From Colocasia esculenta (Eukaryota; Streptophyta; Magnoliopsida; Alismatales; Araceae), in contig CM024760.1 in assembly GCA_014218235.1 (NCBI GenBank), positions 12,194,049-12,258,048 of the forward strand: a DNA stretch of 64,000 nucleotides. Direction: 5' to 3'. The position numbers and the translations under genes were made by a program. Shown piece after piece: positions 45,270 through 57,504 of this stretch; the stretch's first letter is position 1; each line of letters starts with the position of its first letter. The notes under the pieces are model-generated. The model was not told the DNA's origin and did not search any database. It worked only from the letters and a program-made list of their open reading frames with translations.

Positions 45270-45660
45270 ATGGGGAAGGGAGGAGAGGCTACCGTCGACC
45301 CGGCGCCGGTGGCGGCGGCAGCAGCGAGGGAGACCAGGTTTCGGGGCGTGCGGAAGCGGCCCTGGGGGAGGTTCGCGGCCGAGATCAGGGACCTCTGGAA
45401 GAAGGTTCGTGTCTGGCTCGGCACCCTGACGACGAGGAGGACGCCGCCCGCGCCTACGGCGTCGTGGCCTGTGCCTTCCGCGGCCCCAACCTCTTCCTAG
45501 CCATCTTCTTCACGCCGCAACTGCCGTTATCGGCGGCATCGGCACCAACATGGTCCTCCACGTCTGGGACCTAGCCGCCAACCTCTTCCTGGCCGATCAG
45601 GATGCCCTCTGCAGCCGCACGAGAAGTCCCAGCATCAACAGCAAACAAGAAGGTAGAATG
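45270..45660 (+). pseudogene. AP2/ERF transcription-factor gene copy, frameshifted
   Basis: From the ATG, MGKGGEATVDPAPV and an alanine run lead into RETRFRGVRKRPWGRFAAEI, the start of an AP2/ERF DNA-binding domain with the GCC-box-contacting Arg and Trp residues. The usual DPWKK is DLWKK here. After VRVWLGT the frame shifts by one base. The rest of the domain (EEDAARAY, then FRGPN) is in another frame over 45425-45500, and the downstream activation or repression region is not recognisable. The N-terminus resembles ERF3/ERF4-type repressors. Its place immediately after a Helitron 3' end suggests captured DNA rather than a resident gene. Confidence 0.78.
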
Positions 45661-47992
45661 TTGCCTCTTCTTCTTCTCCTCTCTTCTCCACTTTTCTCCA
45701 CCTCTCTTCTGTCGACACCAGAACATTTTTTTTTCTGCCCAAGAAACCTTCCTCTATCTCTTCACATGATCATTCCACTAACCTCCCCACTATGACCCCA
45801 ACCCATCCTCTCTGTGAACTCCATTTGCTCCCCCCCCCCTCTTTCTCTCTCCCCACCACCGCAACCAATATCAGTTTGTAATGTTATCTTTTTTTTTTTT
45901 TTTCTGTAAACGATTTTTGCTTGGTTTTTTAGGAGATTGGAACCTCAAAGTCAGATCTTAGCCACTGAGTTACTAACCAAAAAAAATCTATTACTTTAGC
46001 AATGTCTCTCTGTCCAATTCTCTACCCAGGTATATCCTGAAGAAGATAATTCCTTGGTATTGCTAAGAACATTTGCTATTTTCAACATATATACATCTTC
46101 TGGTGTGAGATATTGACATATGCTTCTCCTGAAGTGTCTTTCACCATTTGAGAAAGGTGGTCTCTTAAGAATACTTCTTGGTGGTTAGCGGGGTGTCTTA
46201 AATTCCAGTAATGTACATTACACACGTAGAAAACAGAACTCTTATGAGCATAGCTCCTGAAAGCAGAGTATAAGATCTGTTTTCAGATTTTATAAACTGA
46301 TACACATGTGTTTATAAACGTGTATAAGAACTCTTATTGTACCTTAATATACAGCATGTGTTTATAAATCGTTCACTGCATTGTGTGGTTCTATTAGTTT
46401 TTTGTTAAAATAGTCTTTGTATGTATTCTAACATATTTGTTCATAAAAAAGAACTACTTAAACTTGCATTCATGAATTCATCTTTTTGAATGTCTATTAT
46501 ATCCTCTCCACAACATCATATAAAAGAACTACTTATTTATGTTCTGTTTTTTATTGATGAATTACGTTAGATGTGTATTGATTTCATTCACACAATATTT
46601 ACATAATTTTCCACCTTTTCATGTACATGTCAAAATTCATGTTAATGTGTTAAAATTTAGTTTTCATAACATTTATAATGCAACTGCTTGAATGAACTTA
46701 TTGCTGAGTCATTCAAGGGTTCAGTCTTTCTAATTTATTTTAGGCTGGAGCTTCTAATATTATTTTTTTTTTCTGAAGATGATTTTTGGTTGGTTTTTTC
46801 AAAAGATTGGAACCACAGCAAGGAGCTTACTCTGGTGCATTGCTACTAAAATACTCGCAAGGAGGTACAACATTTAAATCTTTCTTTTTTATTCATTAAT
46901 AATTTTGGATACACTATGTCTCTTGCATTTTATTGTTTTAACTTGGTCTCTCTTTCTCTTAGATGTGTGAGCATTTTAAGGTTATTGAATGAGTAATTAA
47001 CAACTTCGTCATTAATCTGAATATTGGAGCTAAAGTATTTGTTTTCAGGTTTTGTTTTGTTTTTATATGATAGGCAGTTATAAGCATTTTTGTGCTTTAT
47101 GCTAGCAAAAATCATGTTCATTCTACATTAAACAACAATGTGATAAAGACATTGCAAGATTGGTAAGGGTAGGTGTTTGAAATACTTCATTTGGCCCAAC
47201 CTTGACAAGAATCAAGATGACTGTGGTGTTTGGGAATGCTTCGTATTATTTTGTTGGCAATTCTGGTGTTCACTGTGTTGGCTTAAGTGTTCTTCCAGAA
47301 AAATTAGTTTCTACATTTATCTAGAGTGAACAAAATTGGTGAACTTGAATGTACATCTTTGGTGAGATTACAGGTTACACATATCACTAGAGATTACAAG
47401 TTACCATCTTTGGATGGAAAGTGGAAGGGATATAAAGTGGGAGAATTCAAGATGTGGACTTTAACTGCCTGTACACTAAAGTATAGAAAAGTTGAACTTA
47501 GTAATGAGAGGATTCAGATGAATTCGTTAAGAACTTGAAACCTTAAAAAGACAATCATACATTTAAGTATAAACTATAGAAAATTGAAAATGCACAAATA
47601 TGTCAGACCAAATGATATTTAACGGTTGTCCAATATATAAAAAAGAAGCTTTGACTGTCAGGGTATATTGTTTTTGAGATTATATTTTATGAAACGTGGC
47701 AATATATTAAGTTCTTGCCCCTGACAGAATTCCTGTGAAAGTTGATGCCCTTAATTCTGCACCCTGCATGTATTATCACAAGAAATGCCAAAGCCACCTT
47801 TTGCTAATTAAACCTATCAAAAGGAATCAGATTGTGTAATGTACAAGGAGTGGTTAGATCTCTGTATACATTAGGATTATGAGGTCATAGATTCAAATCT
47901 CATTGAGAGCAAGTTTGTTAAAAAAAGTAAAAGATGATATAATAAGCTAATTCTGGAGGAAAAGGAAAAGGAAAACAGATTGTGGTAAGATA
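45661..47992. other. No recognisable gene
   Basis: AT-rich sequence with poly-T tracts. Two loosely similar segments ('gatttttg.ttggttttt..a' followed by 'agattggaacc') occur at about 45912 and 46780. The 70-codon frame at 47326 has no domain I know. It ends where copia LTR similarity begins. Confidence 0.45.
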
Positions 47993-48180
47993 GAGGTCCG
48001 AACCAGGATAATCTTGTGTTGTGTGATTATTTTCCTTGTGTGATGCCTTTCGAACTAACAGCTACTAACCTCTATCGAAGAACGTTGTTGTGTGAATGTT
48101 TTGATTTACAGGTATTAATAGATTAATTTAAAAGACCCATTCACCCCCCCCCCCACTTTGGGCTCTTCAACTGGGCAACA
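47993..48180 (+). repeat. 5' LTR remnant of the copia element (last 188 bp)
   Basis: It matches 63779-63965 of the 3' LTR with few differences, from 'gaggtccgaaccaggataat' to 'gggctcttcaactgggcaac' and A. To the left, 'aacagattgtggtaagata' has no counterpart in the 3' LTR, so about 1.97 kb of LTR is gone and no target duplication can be read. Confidence 0.88.
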
Positions 48181-48182
48181 AG

Positions 48183-48194
48183 TGGTATCAGAGC
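48183..48194 (+). other. Primer-binding site (initiator tRNA-Met) of the copia element
   Basis: TGGTATCAGAGC lies two bases after the end of the LTR remnant, as in the gypsy-related element at 12059. Confidence 0.92.
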
Positions 48195-48245
48195 GAGTCT
48201 CTTCGACAAAAAAAAATGATCCAACGATCTGAAAAGTAAAGATCC

Positions 48246-48391
48246 ATGGCAGCCCAAGGTAACTTTGAAGGTCAGTCTGTCAACCGACCCCCTCTCTTCG
48301 ATGGTGAAGATTATCCTTACTGGAAGACCAGAATGAAATACTTTCTACAAGGCCACGACTATCAAATTTGGTCCATAGTAGAAGAAGGTCT
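48246..48391 (+). pseudogene. Copia gag, first ~48 codons only
   Basis: The frame starts MAAQGNFEGQSVNRPPLFDG and continues EDYPYWKTRMKYFLQGHD, then YQIWSIVEEG. This is the N-terminal DUF4219/UBN2-type segment of plant copia Gag. The frame breaks at 48392, where unrelated DNA begins. Capsid body, nucleocapsid CCHC knuckle and protease are all missing from this element. Confidence 0.85.
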
Positions 48392-51012
48392 CGGAGTGGC
48401 CTGAGCTCTCCCGGGGGTTTTGCTAAAGGTCTCTCCAGTAGCCGCCGTTTGGTGCAGCGGCGGCGGAGGCGGGTTTTGGGTTTTCCGAGTTCGAAGAGGT
48501 CAGTGTTCTCGCAAAAGAAGCCAGCCATCGGACGGTGGAGGCGCCCTCGGTTTATTTTTTAGATTTTTATTTATTTGTAATGATATTTGTTTGATTAGTA
48601 ACGATGATTTAATTGCAAAAAAAAAATAGTAACGGCCACTAAGACTTGTTTTTTTGGGAAGGGCCGTGAAATCTATACTATCTATACTATTATAATAATA
48701 CTCAGTTCTAAAAGTACACGTGGCAGTCCAAAAAGTCCGTAAATCCCGCCCAAACTATGCTATGACATTTATCCACTATTCTCTTTCTCCCTCCCGCGAT
48801 ACCAAAACTGCGGTATCCATGTTTCCTCAAAAACGTCTTTTTACCCAACGCGTCGCCTACGCAGCTCCCGTCCCAATCTTCGGCGTCCCTTCCTTATGAT
48901 CTACCAATATCTTCCGCAATTTTTGAGGTTTCTTCTTTTTGCAGAAACCTGTTTCCTTTTCTGTTTTTTTGTTCCTTATGTTCCTTCCCTGCACTACGCC
49001 CGCCCAAACCTGTTTCCTTTTCTGTTTTTTTGTTCCTTATGTTCCTTCCCTACACTACGCCCGCCCAAATCCCCAGCGCGTCGGCTACGAAGCTCCCAAA
49101 CTGTGCTATGACATTATCCACTATTCTCTTTCTCCCTCCCGCGATACCAAAACTGCGGTATATTGTTTCCTCAAAAATGCCTGTTTTACCCAACGCGTCG
49201 CCTACGAAGCTCCCGTCCCAATCTTCGGCGTCCCTTCCTTATGATCTACCAATATCTTCCGCAATTTTTGAGGTTTCTTCTTTTTACAGAAACCTGTTTC
49301 CTTTTTGTTTTTTTGTTCCTTATGTTCTTCCTGCACTACGCCCGCCAAATCCCCAGCGCGTCGACTACGAAGCTCCCGTCTCCTTCTTCCTTATGATCTA
49401 CCAAAACCTTCCGCATTTGTGATGTTTCTTTATTTTGCGAATCCTGTTTCTTTTTTTTTCCTTCTTTCTACCCAAAACCTTCAGTGTTCCCATTCCTTTC
49501 TACCCAAAACCTTCGCGAACAGCCTCCCCCTCGCCCTCGCATACTCCCCATCGAAGCTTCGCCGTCGGCGGGTCGCCCGCTTCCTCAAGACCGGCCGTTA
49601 AGCCAACGCGTCGGCTCCGACATGCTGGAGGTGCTGAGGTGCTGGAGCTGGCTAGGAACGCATCGAGAAGAACAGGATCACGCGCTTGAGGAACGACGAG
49701 GAGCTTAGCAGGTTGCTCAGCTCGGTGAGGAGTCTGCTTGATTCCTTACACAGGTATTTGATAAAAATAGCCCTCAGTCACTTCATAGATACCACATCCA
49801 TGCATTCTTCCATGCTTCCATTGCCCTGCATATTTGTATCGACATTTCTCTTAATGGTAGATGAGTGAATGCATTTGAATATGATTGAAGGATTACTTCG
49901 TTTGGTTCACTCAAAATTTTTTAGATTGATGGATTTTACGGCTAGATTTTTAATAATCGTGCGATGCCAGATTCTTCTTTTTTTTTTTTTCCTTCCTTAT
50001 GTTAAAAAAGTGCTCAGAGAATATCTAATTATTTTTTTAAGAAAATGGTTATCAGTATGCATGCCATACTAGGTGTCTTAATCTGAGGTTATTAGTGGAA
50101 TTTTCTTAAGCCTTGGGATCCATGTCTTTGAAAATCCTTTTTCCAATTATTACATCCATGTGTTCTCGCCTCCTGGTAATTCCATTTTCTGCAAAGCTTA
50201 TTTCAAAGTTAAATTTTTCTGCATTTTCTTTAAAATTTTCCTCTGTTTCGTTCTGGTCACTATGGTTGTCAGGTTTTTAAATATGTACTTCAAAGCATAT
50301 AGTTTCTAATTGCCTCAGTATGTTAAACAGGTTAGATCAAAGGCATATGGTTTCTAATTGCCTCAGTATGTTAACAGGTTAGAAACTCTCTTTGTTAAAC
50401 AGGTTAGACCAAAGCATAGAGATAAGTGCATCAATACATTACTACTTAGATTATCTCCATTTCTAATTGCCTCAGTTTCTAATTATCTACAGTTTCTAAT
50501 TGTCCTATATGCACTAATGTATATATACTAAAAGCCTGAAATTTAGCTCCTATAGATCATTTCACTCCTTCTGTAATGTAGCAATGACCTGATAATGATG
50601 TATTGATGTCATGATCATATATTGTGAACCCAACATTAGATTAGAAATGTTGGTCTATGTTCTGCCAAGAGCCATTTAAAGCTATTAGATGCATTGCCTC
50701 AACATATTAATCATCCTACCAATTATCAGTAAAACCTCAGAAGAAATAAGGCTACACCTAGGATAGAGATACAGAATCTCACACACTCCTTCTTTACTGT
50801 TTTAATGTGCATATGAAACCATAGAAAAAAATTATTAAGTGAATTTTATAAACCCAACCAGATTGGTGTGTGTTTGCTTTATGAAGACCATTTTCTTAAC
50901 TTTGTTTCTACTTCCAACAATATTTTAATCTGCTAGAAGGCACTCTAGATATGAAAAATGGCAGTAGTTACCAAGTAGATGATTGGGGAATGTGATTGAC
51001 AGAGGCCCAGAT
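48392..51012 (+). repeat. 2.6-kb duplicate of 26042-28666 (SWIM-gene upstream DNA plus Helitron 5' end)
   Basis: It starts CGGAGTGGCCTGAGCTC as at 26042 and stays colinear through the upstream DNA, the Helitron TC end (48672), the 340-bp duplication, the H2A fragment and the first unit of the 880-bp array. It ends 'gaggcccagat' as at 28666. Differences are mostly small indels and substitutions. It keeps a 16-base piece before the Helitron end that is deleted in the first copy, so neither copy is simply the parent of the other. Left and right borders fall inside copia gag and Tekay pol. Confidence 0.9.
49549..49745 (+). pseudogene. Second copy of the captured histone H2A fragment
   Basis: It has the same broken H2A pieces as at 27160 (RVARFLKTGR, stop, AQRVG; EVLELARNASRR; RNDEELSRLLSSV) with the same internal deletion. 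The copies differ by one-base indels, for example in the GGCCGGGTCG versus GGCGGGTCG run. The shared deletion shows the fragment was already broken before the duplication. Confidence 0.8.
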
Positions 51013-52483
51013 GTGATTATGCATATGTGCCCAGTAGTCAGCGACGGGCAGTACTAGCTGCTAGTGCTGTAGAGCCGTCCTTGTACTGGCAGATTATTGA
51101 GCTTAGAGAGCAGATGTAAGTTGCTGAGATTGTGAAAAGGAAGGAGTTACCATTGATGATAATTGTGTGGTTAGGCTCAGAGGCAGGTTGTTTGTTCCGG
51201 AAGAAAGAGAGGTGAAGCAGCGAGTGTTGGAAGAGGCTCATAAATCCAGGTACACTATCCATCCGGGTAGTACTAAAATGTACCATGATTTGAGGAAGCA
51301 TTTCTGGTCGCCCCATATGAAAAAGGAAATAGCAGAGTTTGTTGCAAGGTGTGCTATCTGTCAACAGATTAAAGCAGAACATCAGAAGTCTGGACATATA
51401 TTGCAACCGTTACCCATTCCACAGTGGAAGTGGGATGATATTGCCATGGACTTTGTGGCAGGTTTACCGAGATCGAGTTCCGGGCATAATGGAATATGGG
51501 TATTCGTTGACAGATTGACTAAGGTATGCAGATTAGTGGCAGTGAGTATGTCTTGGACAGTGGACAGATTAGCAAAAATTTATGTTGAAAGGATTGTTCC
51601 ACTGCATGGTATTCCGAAGACTATTGTGTCTGACAGAGATCCAAGATTTACTTCTAGTTTTTGGAGAAGTCTGCAGAAAGTAATTGGTACTGAGCTGAGA
51701 TATAGCTCCGCTTATAATCCCCAGACAGATGGTCAGACAGAGAGGACTATCCAGACAATTGAAGATATATTGTGAGCTTGTTGTTTGGTTTGGGGAGGTA
51801 GCTGGGAGCATCATTTGGGAATGGTTGAATTTGCCTATAATAATAGTTATCATACCAGTCTTGGGATGACACCGTATGAAGCTTTATATGGAAGGCCTTG
51901 TAGAACCCCATTGAACTGGCATGAAGTGGGAGAAAGGCAATTAGTGGGTCCTGAATTGATTCAGCAAACCACAGAAATGGTAAAGCTTATTAAAGAGAAA
52001 TTGCAGGCAGCTCAAAGCAGGCAAAAAAGTTATGCAGATATCCGGAGGAGACCACTTCAGTTTGAGGTGGGAGATTTGATTTTCTTGAGAGTTTCCCCGA
52101 GTAAAGGTATTATAAGATTTGGTAAGACTGGAAAGTTGAGCCCAAGGTATGTGGGACCTCTCGAGTATTGAGAGATTGGGGAAACGACTTATAGGCTTGA
52201 TTTACCAGCAGATTTTGCAGATGTTCACGATATATTTCATGTCTCTATGTTGAGGAAATGTATTGAAGATCCAGCTCAGATAATTAGTTATCAAGGTGGT
52301 GACTTGAGGCCGGATATGACCATGCCAGAGTATCCGGTGCAAATCACTGATCGAAAGATAAAGAAGTTAAGAAATAAAGAAATTGAGTTGGTTAAAGTAA
52401 GATGGGAGAATAGGTTGGGTGGTGAGGATACCTGGGAGTTAGCCGAGGAGATGGCTAAAGGGTATCCCTATCTGTTTGAGTAA
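51013..52483 (+). pseudogene. Tekay-type gypsy pol: integrase and chromodomain portion
   Basis: The sequence enters just after the RNase H region. An HHCC zinc-binding domain (HKSRYTIHPGS ... CAICQQIKAEH) is followed by an integrase core with acidic residues in DIAMDFVAGLP, VSDRDPRF and NPQTDGQTE. The GPF-like C-terminal part contains GDLIFLRVSPSKG. The end (52340-52483: EYPVQITDRKIKKLRNKEIE, then GGEDTWELAEEM and YPYLFE) is a chromodomain-like tail typical of Tekay/Del chromoviruses. In-frame stops at 51773-51775 and 52169-52171 and a frame change near 51160 break it. Gag, protease, reverse transcriptase and the 5' LTR are absent. Confidence 0.9.
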
Positions 52484-52565
52484 GCTTTTATATTTCTTTT
52501 TAGATGATAGTACTTGTAAAAGTGTGTATGTTTAAGTTGTTTAATTTTGAGTTGTGCTATGAATT

Positions 52566-52599
52566 TCGAGGTCGAAATTTCCTTTTTAGATGATAGTAA
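52566..52599 (+). other. Polypurine-tract region of the Tekay fragment
   Basis: 'cgaggtcgaaatttcctttt' then TAGATGATAGTAA immediately precedes the LTR start TGTAACGTC. It is nearly the same as the complement of 9632-9660 in the LARD-like element. Confidence 0.65.
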
Positions 52600-54830
52600 T
52601 GTAACGTCGCTTGTTTTCGGATCCTTTTGGATCGTGTGTGTTGTGGTTGTGATGGCCGTTGTGAGGCCATTGTGGTGTAGGTTTGTGGAGTGTGCAGGTT
52701 TGGTCCTGAAATGAAATAGGACCTGCTGCAGTTAAGTTGGAGTTGGCGGCCAGGGGTGGCCGTTGACTTGTTGGCGTCCAAGTAAGTTGCCGTTGACTGC
52801 ATGAACTTGGCGGCATAAGATGTGGACGTTTATGAGTGGTGGTTCTCTAGGCGGCAGAAGGGTTGACGCCAACCTGTGCAATCTGCAGGTTATAGGGTCA
52901 CCCGAGGGCAGGTTTTTCACCCTGTTCTCTCTCTCCCTTGCCTGGATTTAATGTCTCTTTCTTCCCCAATGCTTCCAAGAGCTGTAAAAGGATAATTGGG
53001 AGATTGTGGAACGTGTGCGTTGCCGAATCGGACGAGGAAACGCCGGGACGTGGTGTAATTGCCGTGGGAGCTCGCGGAGGGTTCGATGTGAATCGGGAGA
53101 ATTCGGGAGGTTTAAGCGTGTTCTGAGGTAGGGAACGAACCGGTTAACTCTTTAGAATCATTATAACACAACTTAACTACATGAATTAGCATGTTTAATG
53201 CATTTCGGGTTTAGTTGCACCATGCGGGAATAATGGGTGGTTTGATGAATTTGAATAGTAAAACATGCTGTTATAGCTTAATTGTAATGTATGGATGTTA
53301 GAGGAGCTATTGCTCTATGTTTTCTCGATGATTTCGGGATCAGAATGCATGTAAGATTGGTTTAGGGTTTCTGCAGGAAATGGGCTTGAAGAGCTTAGCG
53401 TCAACATCGATTGACGCCAGGTTCTTCAGCTGGAAGCTTAACGGCCAGATACCTTGCCGTTTATATCCCATCGACGGCAGTCGATGTTACCGTCAACATG
53501 TGTTTATGAAAGTGTTGTTATATTAGATATTTAGTGTTATCAAGCGGTGCAACGATAATCGTAATGCACTCAGTGTTCGTGTTTTCTGAGACTAGCGTAC
53601 TAGGTACGCAGATGGTTGGTTCCTTACATGTTTGTGTGGTGTTCACGTGTAGTGGACTGCTAGTGCATGCGGTGTACGTGAGTCTTCACGTGGTTTGTGT
53701 GTGACGTGCACGTGGTTTAGTGTACGTGGCGAGTAGTACGACGCCTACCGTGGTTACCTCTCCAGTTGGGTGCCCCAGGTTCTTTGTGAGCCAGGCTGTT
53801 AGCTCGGGACTTTGTCCCGTACTTGTGCTGTACCGTCGAGGTCTGTGTCGTCTGACCTGGACACCCTCACTCATGTGTTTGAGTTGTACGTCTGGCTGAG
53901 GGAAAGACGACAGTGGGACAGTGACTGCCGTACTTGTCTTTTAGTCACTTGTAGCGCGCTCGTAGTTGGGGGTACAGACACCAGTAGTCGACACTAGTCC
54001 CCAGCTAGTCCTTTTCCAGTGCCTCCTTCTAGCGAGCCGGGGCAGGGTCTCTGGAGGTGTCAGGCATGGGTCTGCGACGTGTGGTCCGCAGGTGGTGGGT
54101 TTAGTTGGTTTCCACAGTTGCTTGACTTTTCACGTGGAGCGGCAGCTGGACCTTTCGTCCGTGGCTGCGAGACTGAGAGGTAGACCTGTGTTAGCTTGTC
54201 CGAGTCAGTCTCTGGTGTTGCGAACCAGTTCACGTGGCCGTGTTTGGCTGTCTCTACTTTAGCTCGTACACCTGTACTGATTTTCCGTTTATTATTACAG
54301 TTGTTTTTCGTAGTCGGCAGACGGTGAGTACTTTTACAGCTTTTATATCCTGCTTAGCTGTTCTATAAATTGTTGGTACTGTTTACTGCTTTTATACCTG
54401 TGGTTTTGGTTTGCTCGGTGTTGGGGGAGTTCCCTACTGAGCCAATGACTAGCGAGGCTCACCCCTACCCCCACAAGTGAGAGTGAGGAGGATGTTTCTC
54501 GACCGTCGTCCAGTTCAGAGCCGCGTCGTAGCGGTGCAGGGTCAGTACCTCCAGCTGTGTAGTAGCAACTCCAGGAGTGTAGTGTAGCTAGTTAGTTTAC
54601 TTGTTTCAGTTGTACCTCGGGGCATGCCCCAGGCTCTTATACTTTCTTTCAGTTTTGTGAAAATATGGCTATGTAAACTTGTGAAATATATATATGAAAT
54701 GGTGTGTTCCTTTGTGTTTACACAGACTGTGGTTTGGTATCCCTTGCGAGGTTTCGGCCCGTTTGCGGGAGGCAGACTCGGATCAAGTACGTTATCGGTT
54801 TAATGGGCTTGGCCGAGGTGTTCCGCCACA
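52600..54830 (+). repeat. 3' LTR of the Tekay fragment (2231 bp)
   Basis: It starts TGTAACGTCGCTTG and ends GTTCCGCCACA. Its 3' half shares blocks with the solo LTR (968-3090) and the LARD-like LTRs, including 'ttctttgtgagccaggc', 'gacaccctcactcatgtgtt' and 'cctcggggcatgccccaggc'. It is followed directly by copia pol at 54831, so this element had inserted into the copia element. Small ORFs inside it are not genes. Confidence 0.88.
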
Positions 54831-57504
54831 ATAAATCTACTGAATTATGGCACAGACGACTAGGTCATTGCAGCATAGATGGCATGAGAAAATTGCTGAA
54901 GAAGAATCTTGTGGAAGGTCTACCTAAGGTCAGTGCAAAAATGGATGGTGTCTGTAGACCTTGTGCCAAGGGAAAGCACACCAAGAGCTCCTTCAAGTCA
55001 AAGACAGTGGTGACCACCTCAAAACCCTTAGAACTCCTTCCTATGGATCTATTTGGGCCAATGAGGACTACCAGTCTTGGAGGAAAGAACTTTGGATTTG
55101 TCATAGTCGATGACTACTCAAGATTCACATGGGTATCATTTCTAGAGCATAAAGATGACACATTTGATAACTTTGTCAATTTCAGCAAGAAAGTACAAAA
55201 GGATCAGAAGTTAGCATTGTTTCTATCCGATCAGATCATGGTGGTGAATTTCATAATGAAAAATTTGTTAAGTTTTGTGATGATCAAGGAATTGAGCATA
55301 ACTTCTCAGCACCAAGGACACCACAGCAAAATGGAATTGCTGAGAGAAAGATTAGAACTCTATTGGATATGGCAAGAACAATGTTATCGGAATATGATCT
55401 GCTAAGGTATTTTTGGGCTGAAGCAGTCAACACAGCAAGCTACATTATTAACAGAGTAATGATCAGACCAATCCTAAAGAAAACTGCATATGAACTGTTC
55501 AAAGGAAAGAAACCAAAGATCAGTCACTTCAGGACATTTGGATGTTCTTGCTTCATCCACAACAATGGAAAAAGAGACATTAGTAAGTTGGATGTCAAAT
55601 CAGATGAAGGCATCTTCATGGGGTACACCTCTAAACCCAAAGGCTATAGAGTATTTAATAAACACACTTTATTAATTGAACAGTCTGTACACATTATCTT
55701 TGATGAAACTAACCCTTCCTTGAGAAAGGAAGAAGATAGTGATAATGATGATGCAGATAAGCTGTCCAAGAAACTAAAGAATACATCAATTAAGGACAAG
55801 GATGATCCACCTCTGGAAGACTTGCAACAAGAAGAAATTACTCATGAAAATCTTCCAAAGGAGTGGAGACACAAGAAAGATCACCCACTTGAGAATATTA
55901 TTGGTGATCCATCCGTAGGGGTAAGAACAAGAGGTAATGTTATTCCTTGTGATTACCTAGCTTTTGTTTCTCAAATAGAGCCTAGGACAGTCGATGAAGC
56001 TCTTACTGATGAATCCTGGATAATAGCCATGCAAGATGAAGTAAATCAATTCAAGAGAAACCAAGTATGGTCACTTGTTCCTAGACCATCAGACCGTCCA
56101 GTCATTGGCACCAAATGGGTGTTCAGAAATAAACTGGATGAAACTGGTGTTATCTTAAGAAACAAGGCCAGATTGGTAGCTCAAGGCTATTCTCAAGAGG
56201 AATGCATAGATTTCGATGAAACCTATGCACATGTAGCTAGACTTGAGGCTATTAGAATATTATTTGCATATGCATCAGCTTTGAATTTAACATTATTTCA
56301 AATGGATGTTAAATCCACATTTTTAAATAGTTTTATAAAAGAGAAGTTTATGTGGAACAACCCCCGGGTTTTGATGACACAGAATTTTCTAATCATGTTT
56401 TCAAACTTCACAAGGCATTATATGGTTTAAAGCAAGCACTTAGAGCCTGGTATGAAAGGCTTATTTCTTTTCCTTTAAACCATGGTTTCAGTAGAGGTCA
56501 AGTAGATAGTACTCTTTTCATAAAGTCAAAGATCAAACACATTCTACTAGTTCAAATTTATGTAGATGATATTATTTTTGGATCTACTGATGAATCTCTT
56601 TGCAAGTACGTACTTTGAAAAGCTAATGCAGGGAGAATTTGAAATGAGCATGATGGGAGAACTTAATTATTTCCTTGGACTACAAATCAAACAAGGAAAG
56701 GAAGGAACTCACATCTGTCAAGCAAAGTACACAAAAGAACTCCTGAAGAAGTTTGGATTCGTAAATACCAAGCCACTGTCAACACCAATGAGTACATCAA
56801 CAAGGATGGACAGTGATAAAGATGGTAAGAAAGTAGATCAAAAGATCTACAGAGGTATGATAGGTTCACTACTCTATTTGACAGCTAGTAGACCTGACAT
56901 CTTGTTTAGTGTATGTATGTGTGCTAGGTATCAAGCAGATCCTAGAGAATCACATTTAATTTCTGTGAAAAGAATATTTAGATATTTAGCAAGAACTCAT
57001 GACTTAGGTCTGTGGTATCCAAAATGTTGTGAAATTAACTTAGTAGGTTATTCTGATGCTGACTATGCTGGATGCAAAGTAGATAGAAAAAACACCAGTG
57101 GTTGTTGTCAATTTCTTGCAGGATGTTTGATATCTTGGTCTTCAAAGAAACAAAATTCAGTGGCACTATCTACAGCTGAAGCTGAGTACGTAGCTGCTGG
57201 AAGTTGTTGTACACAACTCTTATGGATAAAGCAACAACTTGAAGATTTTGGATTAAATATCAAATCGATTCCACTATTGTGTGACAACACCAGTGCCATT
57301 AATCTTACCAAGAATCCAGTTCAACATTCAAGGACCAAGCATATTGAGGTTAGATATCATTTTATTCGTGATCATGTAGCAAATAGTAATATTAAAATAT
57401 CCTTTATTGATACAAATGGTCAGTTAGCAGACATTTTCACAAAAGCTTTACCCGAGGAGAGATTCACATCTCTTAGAAGGGAATTAGGCATGTGCAATTT
57501 GTGA
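54831..57504 (+). pseudogene. SIRE-like copia pol: GAG-pre-integrase, integrase, reverse transcriptase, RNase H
   Basis: The GAG-pre-integrase domain is entered at STELWHRRLGHCSIDGMRKL, with the CRPCAKGKH zinc residues. The integrase core has MDLFGPMRTTSLGGKN and DDYSRFTW, but a frameshift near 55215 splits it before the second acidic motif and the DE region; the frame from 55363 then carries its end. Reverse transcriptase starts near 56050 (GTKWVFRNKLDETG, then ARLVAQGYSQEE). It shifts frame near 56340 and again near 56605, with the catalytic YVDDIIFG intact at 56558-56581. RNase H follows in 56566-57504, with SDADYAGCKVDRKNTSG, STAEAEYVAA and ADIFTKALPEERF, ending LGMCNL. At least three frameshifts make it defective, and there is no protease. 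Confidence 0.92.
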
